From the NCBI GenBank assembly GCA_963772805.1, contig CAVYYU010000002.1, positions 248,001 to 312,000 of the forward strand: a DNA stretch of 64,000 nt, read 5' to 3'. Position 1 is the stretch's first letter. The number at the start of each line of letters is the position of its first letter. The DNA comes from Legionella_A sp963772805 (GTDB lineage: Bacteria > Pseudomonadota > Gammaproteobacteria > Legionellales > Legionellaceae). The notes beneath the pieces were generated by a model. It saw only the letters and a program-made list of their open reading frames with translations, was not told the origin of the DNA and did not search any database. Shown here in pieces: positions 9,732-16,832 of this stretch. The translations under genes were made by a program, and so were the position numbers.

Positions 9732-10502
9732 ATGGCAAAAGTAATAGCCATTGCCAATCAAAAAGGCGGTGTAGGTAAGACGACGACGTCAGTCAATCTG
9801 GCCGCGTCGCTGGCTGCAAATCATCAACGGGTTTTGCTTTTTGATCTCGATCCGCAGGGCAATGCCACCATGGGTTGTGGTGTGGATAAAAATACCTTGG
9901 TGCATACCGCCAATGATGTATTGTTGCACGACTGTTTGGCCGAACAGGCCGCCTTAACGACAGCGGGCGCTTTTGATGTCATTCCTGCAAACGGTGATTT
10001 AACGGTGGCTGAAGTCAGTTTAATGGAGCGCGATCACCGTGAAACGTTTTTGTTCAAGGCGTTGCAGCCGCTGCAAAGTGCTTATGAGTATATCTTGATC
10101 GATTGCCCCCCAGCCCTAAATACGTTGACGATTAATGCTTTGGTTGCCGCGGATTCGGTATTAATTCCAATGCAGTGTGAATATTATGCGCTGGAGGGGT
10201 TGGCGGCATTGTTGTCTACTATCGACCAGATCAAGCGTTCGGTAAATCCTCGCTTGCACATTGAGGGTATACTGCGGACCATGTACGATGCCCGGAATCG
10301 TTTATGTTCGGATGTTTCCAAGCAATTGTTGCAACATTTTAATGCTAAGGTTTACCGTACCGTGGTACCTCGCAACGTGCGGTTGGCTGAGGCTCCCAGT
10401 CATGGTATGCCGGCGTTGCAATATGATCGTTTCTCACCTGGAGCGGCAGCTTACATGGTGTTAGCATCCGAGCTTATGGGCAAACAAACAGTAGCTGGAT
10501 AA
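9732..10502 (+). CDS. parA: Chromosome partitioning ATPase ParA (Soj)
   Basis: ParA is the deviant-Walker ATPase that binds nucleoid DNA and positions ParB-parS complexes during chromosome segregation. The 256 residues start almost directly with the deviant Walker A KGGVGKTT at 11-18 (signature Lys11), then Walker A' FDLDPQGNA near 40 and Walker B LIDCPP in the middle. The length is that of chromosomal Soj-type ParA, without the N-terminal operator-binding domain of plasmid ParA. Its place after rsmG and before parB is the classic chromosomal arrangement. Confidence 0.96.
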   Translation: MAKVIAIANQKGGVGKTTTSVNLAASLAANHQRVLLFDLDPQGNATMGCGVDKNTLVHTANDVLLHDCLAEQAALTTAGAFDVIPANGDLTVAEVSLMERDHRETFLFKALQPLQSAYEYILIDCPPALNTLTINALVAADSVLIPMQCEYYALEGLAALLSTIDQIKRSVNPRLHIEGILRTMYDARNRLCSDVSKQLLQHFNAKVYRTVVPRNVRLAEAPSHGMPALQYDRFSPGAAAYMVLASELMGKQTVAG

Positions 10503-10515
10503 TTGAGGTGTCTTT

Positions 10516-11394
10516 ATGGTAGTAAAACGCGGTGGCTTGGGACGAAATTTATCAGCATTGTTAAGCCAGGCTGAGGGTGTAACCCTTACCACGGATAATC
10601 AGACATCAGATCGATTAACGCTGGCAATCACTGACTTGCAGCCAGGAAAATATCAGCCTCGTCGCGACATGGATGAAACGGCTTTAACGGAGTTGGCAGA
10701 ATCGATTAAGAAGCAAGGTTTACTGCAACCACTGGTAGTGCGTGCAGTTTCTGGCGGAGGTTATGAAATTATTGCTGGTGAACGACGTTGGCGCGCCTGT
10801 CAACTGGCGGCGATGACAGAAGTGCCTGTGATTTTACGCCAGGTTGATGATGAAACAGCAATGGCCATGGGGCTTGTCGAAAATCTGCAGCGTGAAGATC
10901 TGAATGCCATGGATCAGGCGCGCGCCATGCACCGCTTGACGACTGAGTTTTCCCTAACGCATCAACAAGTCGCGGAACTGGTGTGTAAATCACGAGCAGC
11001 GGTCAGTAATTATTTACGTTTATTAAATTTAGCCAGTGATGTCAGGCGCATGCTGGAAAACGGTGATTTGGATATGGGCCATGCTCGTTGCTTGCTGATG
11101 CTTGACGAGCATCAACAGAACCATGTTGCCCAGTTGGTGGTTGCCAAAAATTTATCGGTGCGTGAAACTGAAGCGTTGGCTGCCAGGGTAAAGGCTGGTG
11201 CATTAGTTACACCGACGCAAGAAATAAAGATGGACATCGCCCCGTTGTTTAAGGAAAAATTACATACCCTGGCGCAACAATTACAGACCAAGGTCAAACT
11301 CAAGCAGGGGAAAGCGGGCAAGGGTACGCTGGTTATTCATTATGATGATATGCATACTCTAGAACAAATGGTCGCGCAGTTGGTTAAAGCCTAG
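10516..11394 (+). CDS. parB: Chromosome partitioning protein ParB (Spo0J)
   Basis: ParB binds parS sites, spreads as a CTP-dependent clamp and stimulates ParA. The 292-residue product has the N-terminal GGLGRNLSALL tag (ParA-interacting), the CTP-binding GERRWRA at 88-94, an ENLQRED segment, a helix-turn-helix around 150 and a C-terminal dimerisation domain. GAGGTG precedes the ATG. In many gammaproteobacteria the atp operon follows parB; here a long palindrome and yraN follow instead. I saw no exact parS (TGTTTCACGTGAAACA) in this stretch. Confidence 0.95.
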   Translation: MVVKRGGLGRNLSALLSQAEGVTLTTDNQTSDRLTLAITDLQPGKYQPRRDMDETALTELAESIKKQGLLQPLVVRAVSGGGYEIIAGERRWRACQLAAMTEVPVILRQVDDETAMAMGLVENLQREDLNAMDQARAMHRLTTEFSLTHQQVAELVCKSRAAVSNYLRLLNLASDVRRMLENGDLDMGHARCLLMLDEHQQNHVAQLVVAKNLSVRETEALAARVKAGALVTPTQEIKMDIAPLFKEKLHTLAQQLQTKVKLKQGKAGKGTLVIHYDDMHTLEQMVAQLVKA

Positions 11395-11462
11395 ATATCG
11401 AGTACGGCTTCCCGTTGATTTTGACAAGTGAGCCGGTAAGGTGGTCATTATTTATTCGTACC

Positions 11463-11551
11463 GTAGGTTGGCGCTGAGCACAGCGAAGCCCAACAATCGC
11501 TGCACAGGAAGCTCCCTTGTTGGGCTTCGCTACCGCTCAGCACCAACCTAC
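11463..11551. repeat. REP-like long palindrome
   Basis: A near-perfect inverted repeat: left arm 11463-11495 begins GTAGGTTGG and ends GCCCAACA, right arm 11518-11551 is its complement with minor differences, and the loop is 22 bases. The arms resemble the widespread bacterial element built on TGTTGGGCTTCGCT...CAACCTAC. It lies between parB and yraN and could terminate or stabilise parB mRNA. Confidence 0.85.
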
Positions 11552-11607
11552 AACAGCTGGTCAAGATTAAATGGACGCGGTACTCGTTATTATGGAAGAG
11601 TGGATGC

Positions 11608-11964
11608 ATGTCACAAAAAATTGGGTTTGCAGCGGAAGAGCAGGCATTACAATACCTGAGCACACAAGGGTTGAAGTGGGTCGCCAGCAACTATCGCAGT
11701 CGTTGCGGTGAAATTGACTTGATTATGCGCGATGGCAGCTATCTGGTATTTATTGAGGTGCGAGCACGTTCTTCCATGGCTTTCGGCGGTGCTTTAGCCA
11801 GCGTGACTTACAGCAAAAGACAAAAACTAATCAAGACGGCATTATTTTATTTATCTGCGCATCGTTTGCACGACAAACAGGCTGTACGATTCGATGTAGT
11901 TAGTATCGAAGGTGTGCCGGCCAGCGTTAACTGGATAAAAAATGCGTTTGGTTCCGATTTTTGA
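11608..11964 (+). CDS. yraN: YraN family putative endonuclease (UPF0102)
   Basis: This 118-residue protein belongs to the YraN family of small endonuclease-like proteins with a PD-(D/E)xK fold. The core motif is visible: GEID at 34-37 and FIEVR at 48-52, with Asp37 and Glu50 as likely metal ligands; the usual Lys is replaced by Arg52, a known variation in the family. Cellular role is unknown. In E. coli the order is yraN-diaA-dolP, and the same order is kept here with 12 bases to diaA. Confidence 0.9.
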   Translation: MSQKIGFAAEEQALQYLSTQGLKWVASNYRSRCGEIDLIMRDGSYLVFIEVRARSSMAFGGALASVTYSKRQKLIKTALFYLSAHRLHDKQAVRFDVVSIEGVPASVNWIKNAFGSDF

Positions 11965-11976
11965 AGGATAGAACAT

Positions 11977-12576
11977 ATGACACAAATGGAAGACCGGGTC
12001 AGGCATCTTTTCGGTGTTAGCATTGAGGCAAAAATTGCGGTGGCTGATACCTTGTCGACCGGCATCTCAAAAGCTGCACTGCGTCTGGTGAACTGCTTGT
12101 TAAATGATAGCAAAATATTTTTGTGTGGCAATGGTGGCTCAGCCGCTAATTGCCTGCATTTTTCTGCAGCGATGCTCAATCATTTCGAGGTTGAACGTCC
12201 TCCACTGCCGGTAATCGCGCTGACAACGGATATGTCCGCTCTGACGGCAGTCGGCAACGATGGTCATTACGATCAGATTTTTGCAAGACAAATTCAAGCG
12301 CTTGGTCAGCAGGGGGATGTGCTGCTTGCCCTGTCGACGTCCGGTAATTCTGATAGTGTATTGCACGCAGTAAATGCAGCCAATGATCGCGGTATGGATA
12401 CTATTGCGCTAAGTGGGCGTGATGGTGGTGTGCTTGCCAATCATCTGGGCCCGGAGGATATTGAGCTTCGCGTCGCGGGTGATAATGCGGCGCGTATTCG
12501 TGAAACGCATTTATTTATATTGCATTGTTTTTGTGATCTGATTGATCAATCATTATTTGGCCAAATGTTGGGGTAA
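11977..12576 (+). CDS. diaA: DnaA initiator-associating protein DiaA (SIS domain)
   Basis: DiaA binds DnaA and promotes its ordered assembly at oriC. The 199-residue product is a single SIS domain with GNGGSAAN at 51-58 and STSGNS at 120-125. It resembles the heptose isomerase GmhA, but the region after GNGGSAAN (no GmhA-type CDAMHF), the ERPPLP segment and the ending CDLIDQSLFG match DiaA better, and the neighbours yraN and dolP agree. AAGGA lies before the ATG. A residual phosphosugar isomerase function cannot be excluded from sequence alone. Confidence 0.88.
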   Translation: MTQMEDRVRHLFGVSIEAKIAVADTLSTGISKAALRLVNCLLNDSKIFLCGNGGSAANCLHFSAAMLNHFEVERPPLPVIALTTDMSALTAVGNDGHYDQIFARQIQALGQQGDVLLALSTSGNSDSVLHAVNAANDRGMDTIALSGRDGGVLANHLGPEDIELRVAGDNAARIRETHLFILHCFCDLIDQSLFGQMLG

Positions 12577-12578
12577 AC

Positions 12579-13139
12579 ATGAAAAATAAAGCAATATATT
12601 TGTTGCTGTTGAGCAGCTTATTGAGTGGCTGTGTAGCGGCGGTTGTGGTGGGCGCGGCAGGTATCGTGGGTTACGATCGACGTAGCGTTGTTGTTATAGA
12701 AAGTGATGCGCGCATTTTTTATGTGGTCAATAAAACCATTGTCTCCGATCCGCGTTTTCGTAATTCCCATATTGTGGTCAGTAGTTTTAACCAAACAGTA
12801 TTGTTGGCAGGTCAAACGCCAACGGCGTCACTACGTGTTCTTGCTGAAAAAGTGGCGCAAAGTACGCCAAATGTCAGCCGAGTATACAACGAAATTACTA
12901 TTCAGCCGTCTACTCCCCTTTCGCAACGGAGCATGGATAGCTGGATAACTAGCCAGGTTCGTGCCCAAATGCTCACCCAAAAAGGTCTGGAGTCGGGGTC
13001 AATTCGAGTGGTCACTGAAAACACAGTTGTGTATTTGTTGGGTATTGCGACACATGAGCAGGCTAATTTGGCCGTTAATGTCGCAAGACAAGTGAATGGT
13101 GTTAGTAAAGTGGTTAAAGTCTTTCGGTATATTGTCTGA
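12579..13139 (+). CDS. dolP: Outer-membrane BON-domain lipoprotein DolP (YraP)
   Basis: DolP is a division- and outer-membrane-integrity lipoprotein. The 186-residue precursor has a signal peptide ending in the lipobox LSGC (Cys18 lipidated) followed by two BON domains: roughly 45-115, with VVVSSFNQTVLLAGQTP, and 120-186, with VVTENTVVYLLGIATHEQA. It starts two bases after the diaA stop and is followed two bases later by another BON lipoprotein, so all are probably co-transcribed from yraN. Confidence 0.93.
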   Translation: MKNKAIYLLLLSSLLSGCVAAVVVGAAGIVGYDRRSVVVIESDARIFYVVNKTIVSDPRFRNSHIVVSSFNQTVLLAGQTPTASLRVLAEKVAQSTPNVSRVYNEITIQPSTPLSQRSMDSWITSQVRAQMLTQKGLESGSIRVVTENTVVYLLGIATHEQANLAVNVARQVNGVSKVVKVFRYIV

Positions 13140-13141
13140 CT

Positions 13142-13750
13142 ATGAGCAGGCAAGCATGGCGAGCTTTGCTGCTTGTTATAACGAGCCTGCTACTGTCGGG
13201 CTGTCTTACCAGTCTATGGACAGGTGGCTCGCTATTTTATGATCGCCACGATGTGTATAAAAAAGCGAGCGATTTTTACTTGGGTGCTAACGTCAGTAGA
13301 GCGTTGTACTACAAAGATGAAACTTTCAAGTGTAGTGATTGTGTTATCGATCTGGCGATCTTTAACGGTGATATCTTGTTGGCTGGGCACGTACCAACCA
13401 ATAATTTGCGTAGGGAAGCACAAGCGCGAATTAAGGCGGTATCTGGTTATCGCCGATTATTCAATCAATTAGCGGTCAAGCAGAGTGCTGATGACACTGT
13501 ACTGGATACCTGGATCACCGCTAAAATTCGCACGGGGATTTTGACTGATGCATCGATAGACCCTAACCAATTCAAAATTGTGACCGCAGATCAAATTGTT
13601 TATCTGATGGGGGATGTTATTCCGGCACAAGCCAGGCGAGTGATTCTCATTGCCAGAAAGACGCAGGGAGTGCGCCGCGTAGTGAAGCTATTTAAATATT
13701 ATAATTTGAGCGATCAGGCGGCTGATGATGTGGGAGCTATAAATAGTTGA
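13142..13750 (+). CDS. Second BON-domain lipoprotein (DolP paralogue)
   Basis: A 202-residue precursor with lipobox LSGC (Cys21) and two BON-like domains (about 55-120 and 125-190), ending in a short acidic tail. It is clearly related to the preceding dolP product (DTWITAKIR against DSWITSQVR; QIVYLMGDV against TVVYLLGIA), so it looks like a diverged tandem duplicate. Two extra cysteines (CSDC, about 60-63) in the first domain are absent from the first copy. No good Shine-Dalgarno precedes the ATG, which fits coupling to dolP. Confidence 0.85.
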   Translation: MSRQAWRALLLVITSLLLSGCLTSLWTGGSLFYDRHDVYKKASDFYLGANVSRALYYKDETFKCSDCVIDLAIFNGDILLAGHVPTNNLRREAQARIKAVSGYRRLFNQLAVKQSADDTVLDTWITAKIRTGILTDASIDPNQFKIVTADQIVYLMGDVIPAQARRVILIARKTQGVRRVVKLFKYYNLSDQAADDVGAINS

Positions 13751-14250
13751 GCTGCAGCCAAAGGTTTAAGAGCATTTAGCTGCCGGTCAGGGGGGCATTT
13801 CAAAAAAACAGTTTTAAACGCGTAACAATTCTATTTGGATTTGGTACCAGTAACGTCCACCCTCACCTTGAGCATATCTAATTTAGATAGTGTAGGTGGT
13901 AGGCAACATATAGATCTTATCTCGCTTTTCAAGCACAACAGACTTGCCTGCATCGATGATTTCATCGGCTAATGGTGACACACTGAACATCATTAGACAC
14001 AAAAAAGAACCTTTCAACACAGTAGATTTCATAACAATAGGGTCCATTATCTAATTATTATAAAATGAAATAAGATATAAAAACCAACATCATTTTCCAT
14101 TGGCAAGGGAGTTGGATTCTTATTTGTATTGCATATTTATCATAGAAAAAAGTTGATTGATTTTTCTTGCTAAAAAAAAGCACTCTACTACTATTAACAA
14201 AATGGATGATTGCGCCTAAAGGTTTAAACAGTAGAATAACAAGGAATCAG
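13751..14250. other. Intergenic region with a possible gene relic
   Basis: About 500 bases with no normal-sized gene. On the minus strand it holds a 49-codon signal-peptide ORF (13883-14032, listed separately). The rest is AT-rich, including TTTTATAATAATTAGATAAT on the minus strand near 14045-14067, which could hold that ORF's promoter. No convincing terminator for the upstream BON operon is visible. Confidence 0.5.
13883..14032 (-). CDS. Small signal-peptide ORF, possibly a truncated gene relic
   Basis: This 49-codon frame starts MKST, has a convincing Sec signal peptide (hydrophobic core FLCLMMFSV, cleavage after SPLA, residue 22), then a short mature part DEIIDAGKSVV...IYMLPTTYTI and a TAA. 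An in-frame ATG at 14047 could add five residues. The coding-like mature segment stops abruptly. Reading on past the stop, or in the next frame, gives further peptide-like sequence (GGRYWYQIQIELLRV in frame, or KLDMLKVRVDV after a one-base shift), suggesting a decayed longer gene. No Shine-Dalgarno is evident, and I recognise no family. Confidence 0.4.
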   Translation of the reverse strand: MKSTVLKGSFLCLMMFSVSPLADEIIDAGKSVVLEKRDKIYMLPTTYTI

Positions 14251-14943
14251 ATGATGGATAAATTTGTATTGTTAAAAGCTATAGCAATAACTCTATGTAC
14301 AGGCATGGTAGGTAGCGCAATCGCGGGCGATACCGTTAAGAACGTCAATATAGTTCAAAATGGCAAAGCGACAACAGCCAAACCCAATGATGTGACAATC
14401 TTAAACGGGGTAAAGTCAGCACTTGCTGATTATGCGGGTCAAGTGAGCGTATTCAGTAAGAGCGGAGTTGTTTTTTTATCGGGCCAGATTGCTACTGATG
14501 CAGACTACAACCAGGTTATTACTGTTGCAGAATCGGTAAAAGGTGTCAGTGATGTGAATGTGGATAAGCTTACAGTTAAAGAGAGCTTTAGTCCTTTATA
14601 TGATGCCTACCTTAACGCCAAAATCCAGGGTTTTCTAATACAGTCTAATCTTGTGAGTCAAGATATCCCTGCCTGGTCTTTCGGTGTTGAAACCAAAGAC
14701 GGTTGTGTAATTCTTACAGGTAAAATTGCTACCCAGGAAGAAAAACAAAAGGTGCTCAATGCGGTCAAAGCTGTCAGTGGCGTGAGCAACGTAAACGATA
14801 AAATTGAAATTGGTGTTATCGACGCGGTAGCTGAAAAGACCATGGCTGATGCATCTGCTACAACAAGCACGGAAGGCGGTTCTGGTGAGATCGCAGATGC
14901 TGATGACAACAACTCAGATGGCAACGAAAATGACAAAGAATAG
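14251..14943 (+). CDS. Periplasmic BON-domain protein (OsmY-like)
   Basis: I start at ATG 14251 because AAGGA lies five bases upstream; an upstream TTG at 14167 would hide the signal peptide. The 230-residue precursor has a Sec signal peptide (KAIAITLCTGMVGSAIA) with no lipobox, so the protein should be soluble in the periplasm. Two BON domains follow, about 45-115 (VFSKSGVVFLSGQI) and 120-190 (VETKDGCVILTGKI), then a very acidic, low-complexity Ser/Asp/Glu/Asn tail from about 195. BON domains are membrane or phospholipid-binding modules. It is the third BON protein in 2.4 kb. Confidence 0.85.
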   Translation: MMDKFVLLKAIAITLCTGMVGSAIAGDTVKNVNIVQNGKATTAKPNDVTILNGVKSALADYAGQVSVFSKSGVVFLSGQIATDADYNQVITVAESVKGVSDVNVDKLTVKESFSPLYDAYLNAKIQGFLIQSNLVSQDIPAWSFGVETKDGCVILTGKIATQEEKQKVLNAVKAVSGVSNVNDKIEIGVIDAVAEKTMADASATTSTEGGSGEIADADDNNSDGNENDKE

Positions 14944-14975
14944 TGCAGTTTCGGTTAACAAGACCGAAAGCACTA
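14941..14975 (+). terminator. Hairpin at the end of the BON gene
   Basis: TAGTGC plus TTTCGGT (14941-14955) pair with ACCGAAA plus GCACTA (14963-14975), with a two-base bulge and a seven-base loop. The stem includes the stop codon. The nearest T-run is about 18 bases further (near 14993), so this is a weak or protective terminator. Confidence 0.4.
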
Positions 14976-15045
14976 CAAACGGTAGCAGCGTCTTTTTATT
15001 ACCCTTAGCCATCCACTAGTTAAATAATCACATCCAGGAGTTCAT

Positions 15046-15894
15046 ATGTGCCGATTAGTTGCGTATTTAGGACACGATGTGCTTTTGGAAGACGTATTGG
15101 TTAAACCGATAAACTCTATAGTCATGCAAAGTTTACGTGCACGTGAGTCAGAAATTCCCACCAATGGTGATGGGTTTGGTTTGGGCTGGTATGCTCCGGA
15201 AATTAGTCCACTAGCGGCGCTGTTCACATCGATTTCTCCAGCCTGGAATGACAGAAACCTGTTGAATTTAACGGCTAAAATTAAATCGCCTTGTTTTTTT
15301 GCCCATGTTCGCGCCGCCAGTGCCGGTGGTGTAACCAATTATAATTGCCATCCCTTTATTCATGGACCATGGATGTTGATGCACAATGGCGAAATCCATG
15401 ATTTTATTATGGTAAAACGTCATCTGCGCCACTTACTCGACGATGATATATATCACTGGATTCAGGGGGATACTGATTCAGAGCACCTGTTCGCATTGTT
15501 TTTACAGATGGCTAAAGGTAAAGATCTCACGCAATTGTCAGTTGTTGCTGATGTGCTGGAGACAACATTCTATGAAATCACGCAGCTGGTAAAGCAATTT
15601 AGTAAACACGGCGCATCTTTTTTTAATATTTGTCTGACCGATGGCAAGCGCTTGATTGCTACCCGTTATTGCAGTGATAAAAATCGCACACCTGAGTCTA
15701 TGCATTATTCAGTGGGCAGCCGTTTTGTAGCACAAGATCGCCACTATCATATGTTGCAAGAGGGTACTAAACACGGTGCGGTATTAATCACTTCAGAAAG
15801 GCTGACGAATGCAGACGCCGAATGGCACGATGTGCCTGTAAACCATTTGTTGATGGTCGACACCGGTTTGGTTGTCCAGTTGCGCAGGCTATAA
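15046..15894 (+). CDS. Class II glutamine amidotransferase domain protein (YafJ-like)
   Basis: A 282-residue stand-alone Ntn-type glutaminase domain. The catalytic Cys2 follows the initiator Met (MCRLVAYLG) and would be exposed by Met removal. GDGFGLGWY, FAHVRAAS and HNGEIHDF are the glutamine-binding and oxyanion elements of GATase type 2. No synthase domain is attached, as in YafJ and the EgtC family; the acceptor of the ammonia is unknown. CAGGAG precedes the ATG. It is flanked by unrelated genes, so context does not help. Confidence 0.85.
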   Translation: MCRLVAYLGHDVLLEDVLVKPINSIVMQSLRARESEIPTNGDGFGLGWYAPEISPLAALFTSISPAWNDRNLLNLTAKIKSPCFFAHVRAASAGGVTNYNCHPFIHGPWMLMHNGEIHDFIMVKRHLRHLLDDDIYHWIQGDTDSEHLFALFLQMAKGKDLTQLSVVADVLETTFYEITQLVKQFSKHGASFFNICLTDGKRLIATRYCSDKNRTPESMHYSVGSRFVAQDRHYHMLQEGTKHGAVLITSERLTNADAEWHDVPVNHLLMVDTGLVVQLRRL

Positions 15895-15986
15895 ATAATC
15901 TATCGGACGTGGGTTTTTGTTGGCATGAACTATATACAAAGATGCGTGATAAATTTATAAGACAGTCCTAGTCGCGCGCGTTGTAC

Positions 15987-16018
15987 TTGATGAACATTTG
16001 ATACGGTCAAGGTATAAT
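15987..16018 (+). promoter_or_regulatory. Probable yajQ promoter
   Basis: A perfect -10 TATAAT at 16013-16018 has TGAACA at 15991-15996 (16-base spacing) as the best -35. It lies about 70 bases before the yajQ start. Confidence 0.55.
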
Positions 16019-16087
16019 GCGATGAAATTTGAAAATATTGCTGCCTGAAGATGGTTTTCTAAGGCATTTTTAAAGGAACTCAAAACT

Positions 16088-16573
16088 ATGCCATCATTTG
16101 ATATTGTTTCTGAAATTAATGAAGTGGAACTGCGCCACGCTGTAGAAAATGCTATCCGTGAAATGGGTACGCGTTTCGATTTTCGCGGGGTTGATGCCAG
16201 CATTACTTTAAATGAGTTAACCGTGACGCTAAAAACGGAATCAGATTTCCAAGTGAGACAATTGGAAGACTTATTTCGTAATCATTGCACCAAACGTGGC
16301 CTAAGTTCATCCGGTGTTGATATTGAGGATAAGCCAGTTCATAGTGGCAAAACATATTCACTGACAATGACCTTTAAACAAGGTATCGATCAGCCTACCG
16401 CAAAAGATATAGTTAAGCGTATCAAAGATCAAAAACTTAAAGTACAGGCGTCTATTCAGGGCGAGAAACTGCGGATAACGGGTAAAAATCGTGATGATCT
16501 ACAAGATTGCATCGCTTTTTTGAAAAAATCAGATATTGAGTTGCCGCTGCAATTTGAAAATTTTCGCGATTGA
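16088..16573 (+). CDS. yajQ: YajQ family nucleotide-binding protein
   Basis: The 161-residue product is full length for YajQ (UPF0234), a two-domain protein that binds nucleic acids or nucleotides; members in Xanthomonas and Pseudomonas bind cyclic di-GMP. The start MPSFDIVSE, RGITFDFRG-like GTRFDFRG segment, LRITGKNRDDLQ and the ending LPLQFENFRD are characteristic. AAAGGA lies upstream of the ATG. It has its own promoter and terminator, so it is monocistronic. Confidence 0.94.
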   Translation: MPSFDIVSEINEVELRHAVENAIREMGTRFDFRGVDASITLNELTVTLKTESDFQVRQLEDLFRNHCTKRGLSSSGVDIEDKPVHSGKTYSLTMTFKQGIDQPTAKDIVKRIKDQKLKVQASIQGEKLRITGKNRDDLQDCIAFLKKSDIELPLQFENFRD

Positions 16574-16582
16574 GTATGAATG

Positions 16583-16626
16583 CAGGGTGTTGGTTTATGG
16601 ATAAAATGCAACCCCTGTTCTTTTAA
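16583..16626 (+). terminator. yajQ terminator
   Basis: CAGGGTGTTG (16583-16592) pairs with CAACCCCTG (16609-16617) with one bulged base, followed by TTCTTTTAA. It lies ten bases past the yajQ stop. Confidence 0.6.
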
Positions 16627-16753
16627 TATAATATGTTCAAACCAGTTTGATTAAAAGTTTGGGGGGGTTGATTGCTACTTTTAATCATTTCCATCCATAT
16701 CTTGCCCGTGGAAAAAACAAGTATTGAGAAGAGCCAAAGTATCAGACTGAAGT

Positions 16754-16780
16754 GTAAGCAGATATGATCTATCTGCTTAC
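16754..16780. repeat. Perfect 11-bp hairpin between convergent yajQ and SulP genes
   Basis: GTAAGCAGATA (16754-16764) and its exact complement (16770-16780) flank TGATC. No T-run follows closely on either strand, so it may be a Rho-related or protective 3' hairpin for the minus-strand transporter rather than a classical terminator. Confidence 0.5.
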
Positions 16781-16832
16781 AATCTTTAATAATATCGCGA
16801 TGTTAAATTCACACACTAAACTTTCAGGTGCA

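Noticed and set aside
11977..12576. Assignment as sedoheptulose-7-phosphate isomerase GmhA
   Set aside because: Motifs and neighbours fit DiaA better; recorded as an alternative only.
16661..16667. Run of seven G as a phase-variation site
   Set aside because: It lies between convergent genes, outside promoters and coding sequence.
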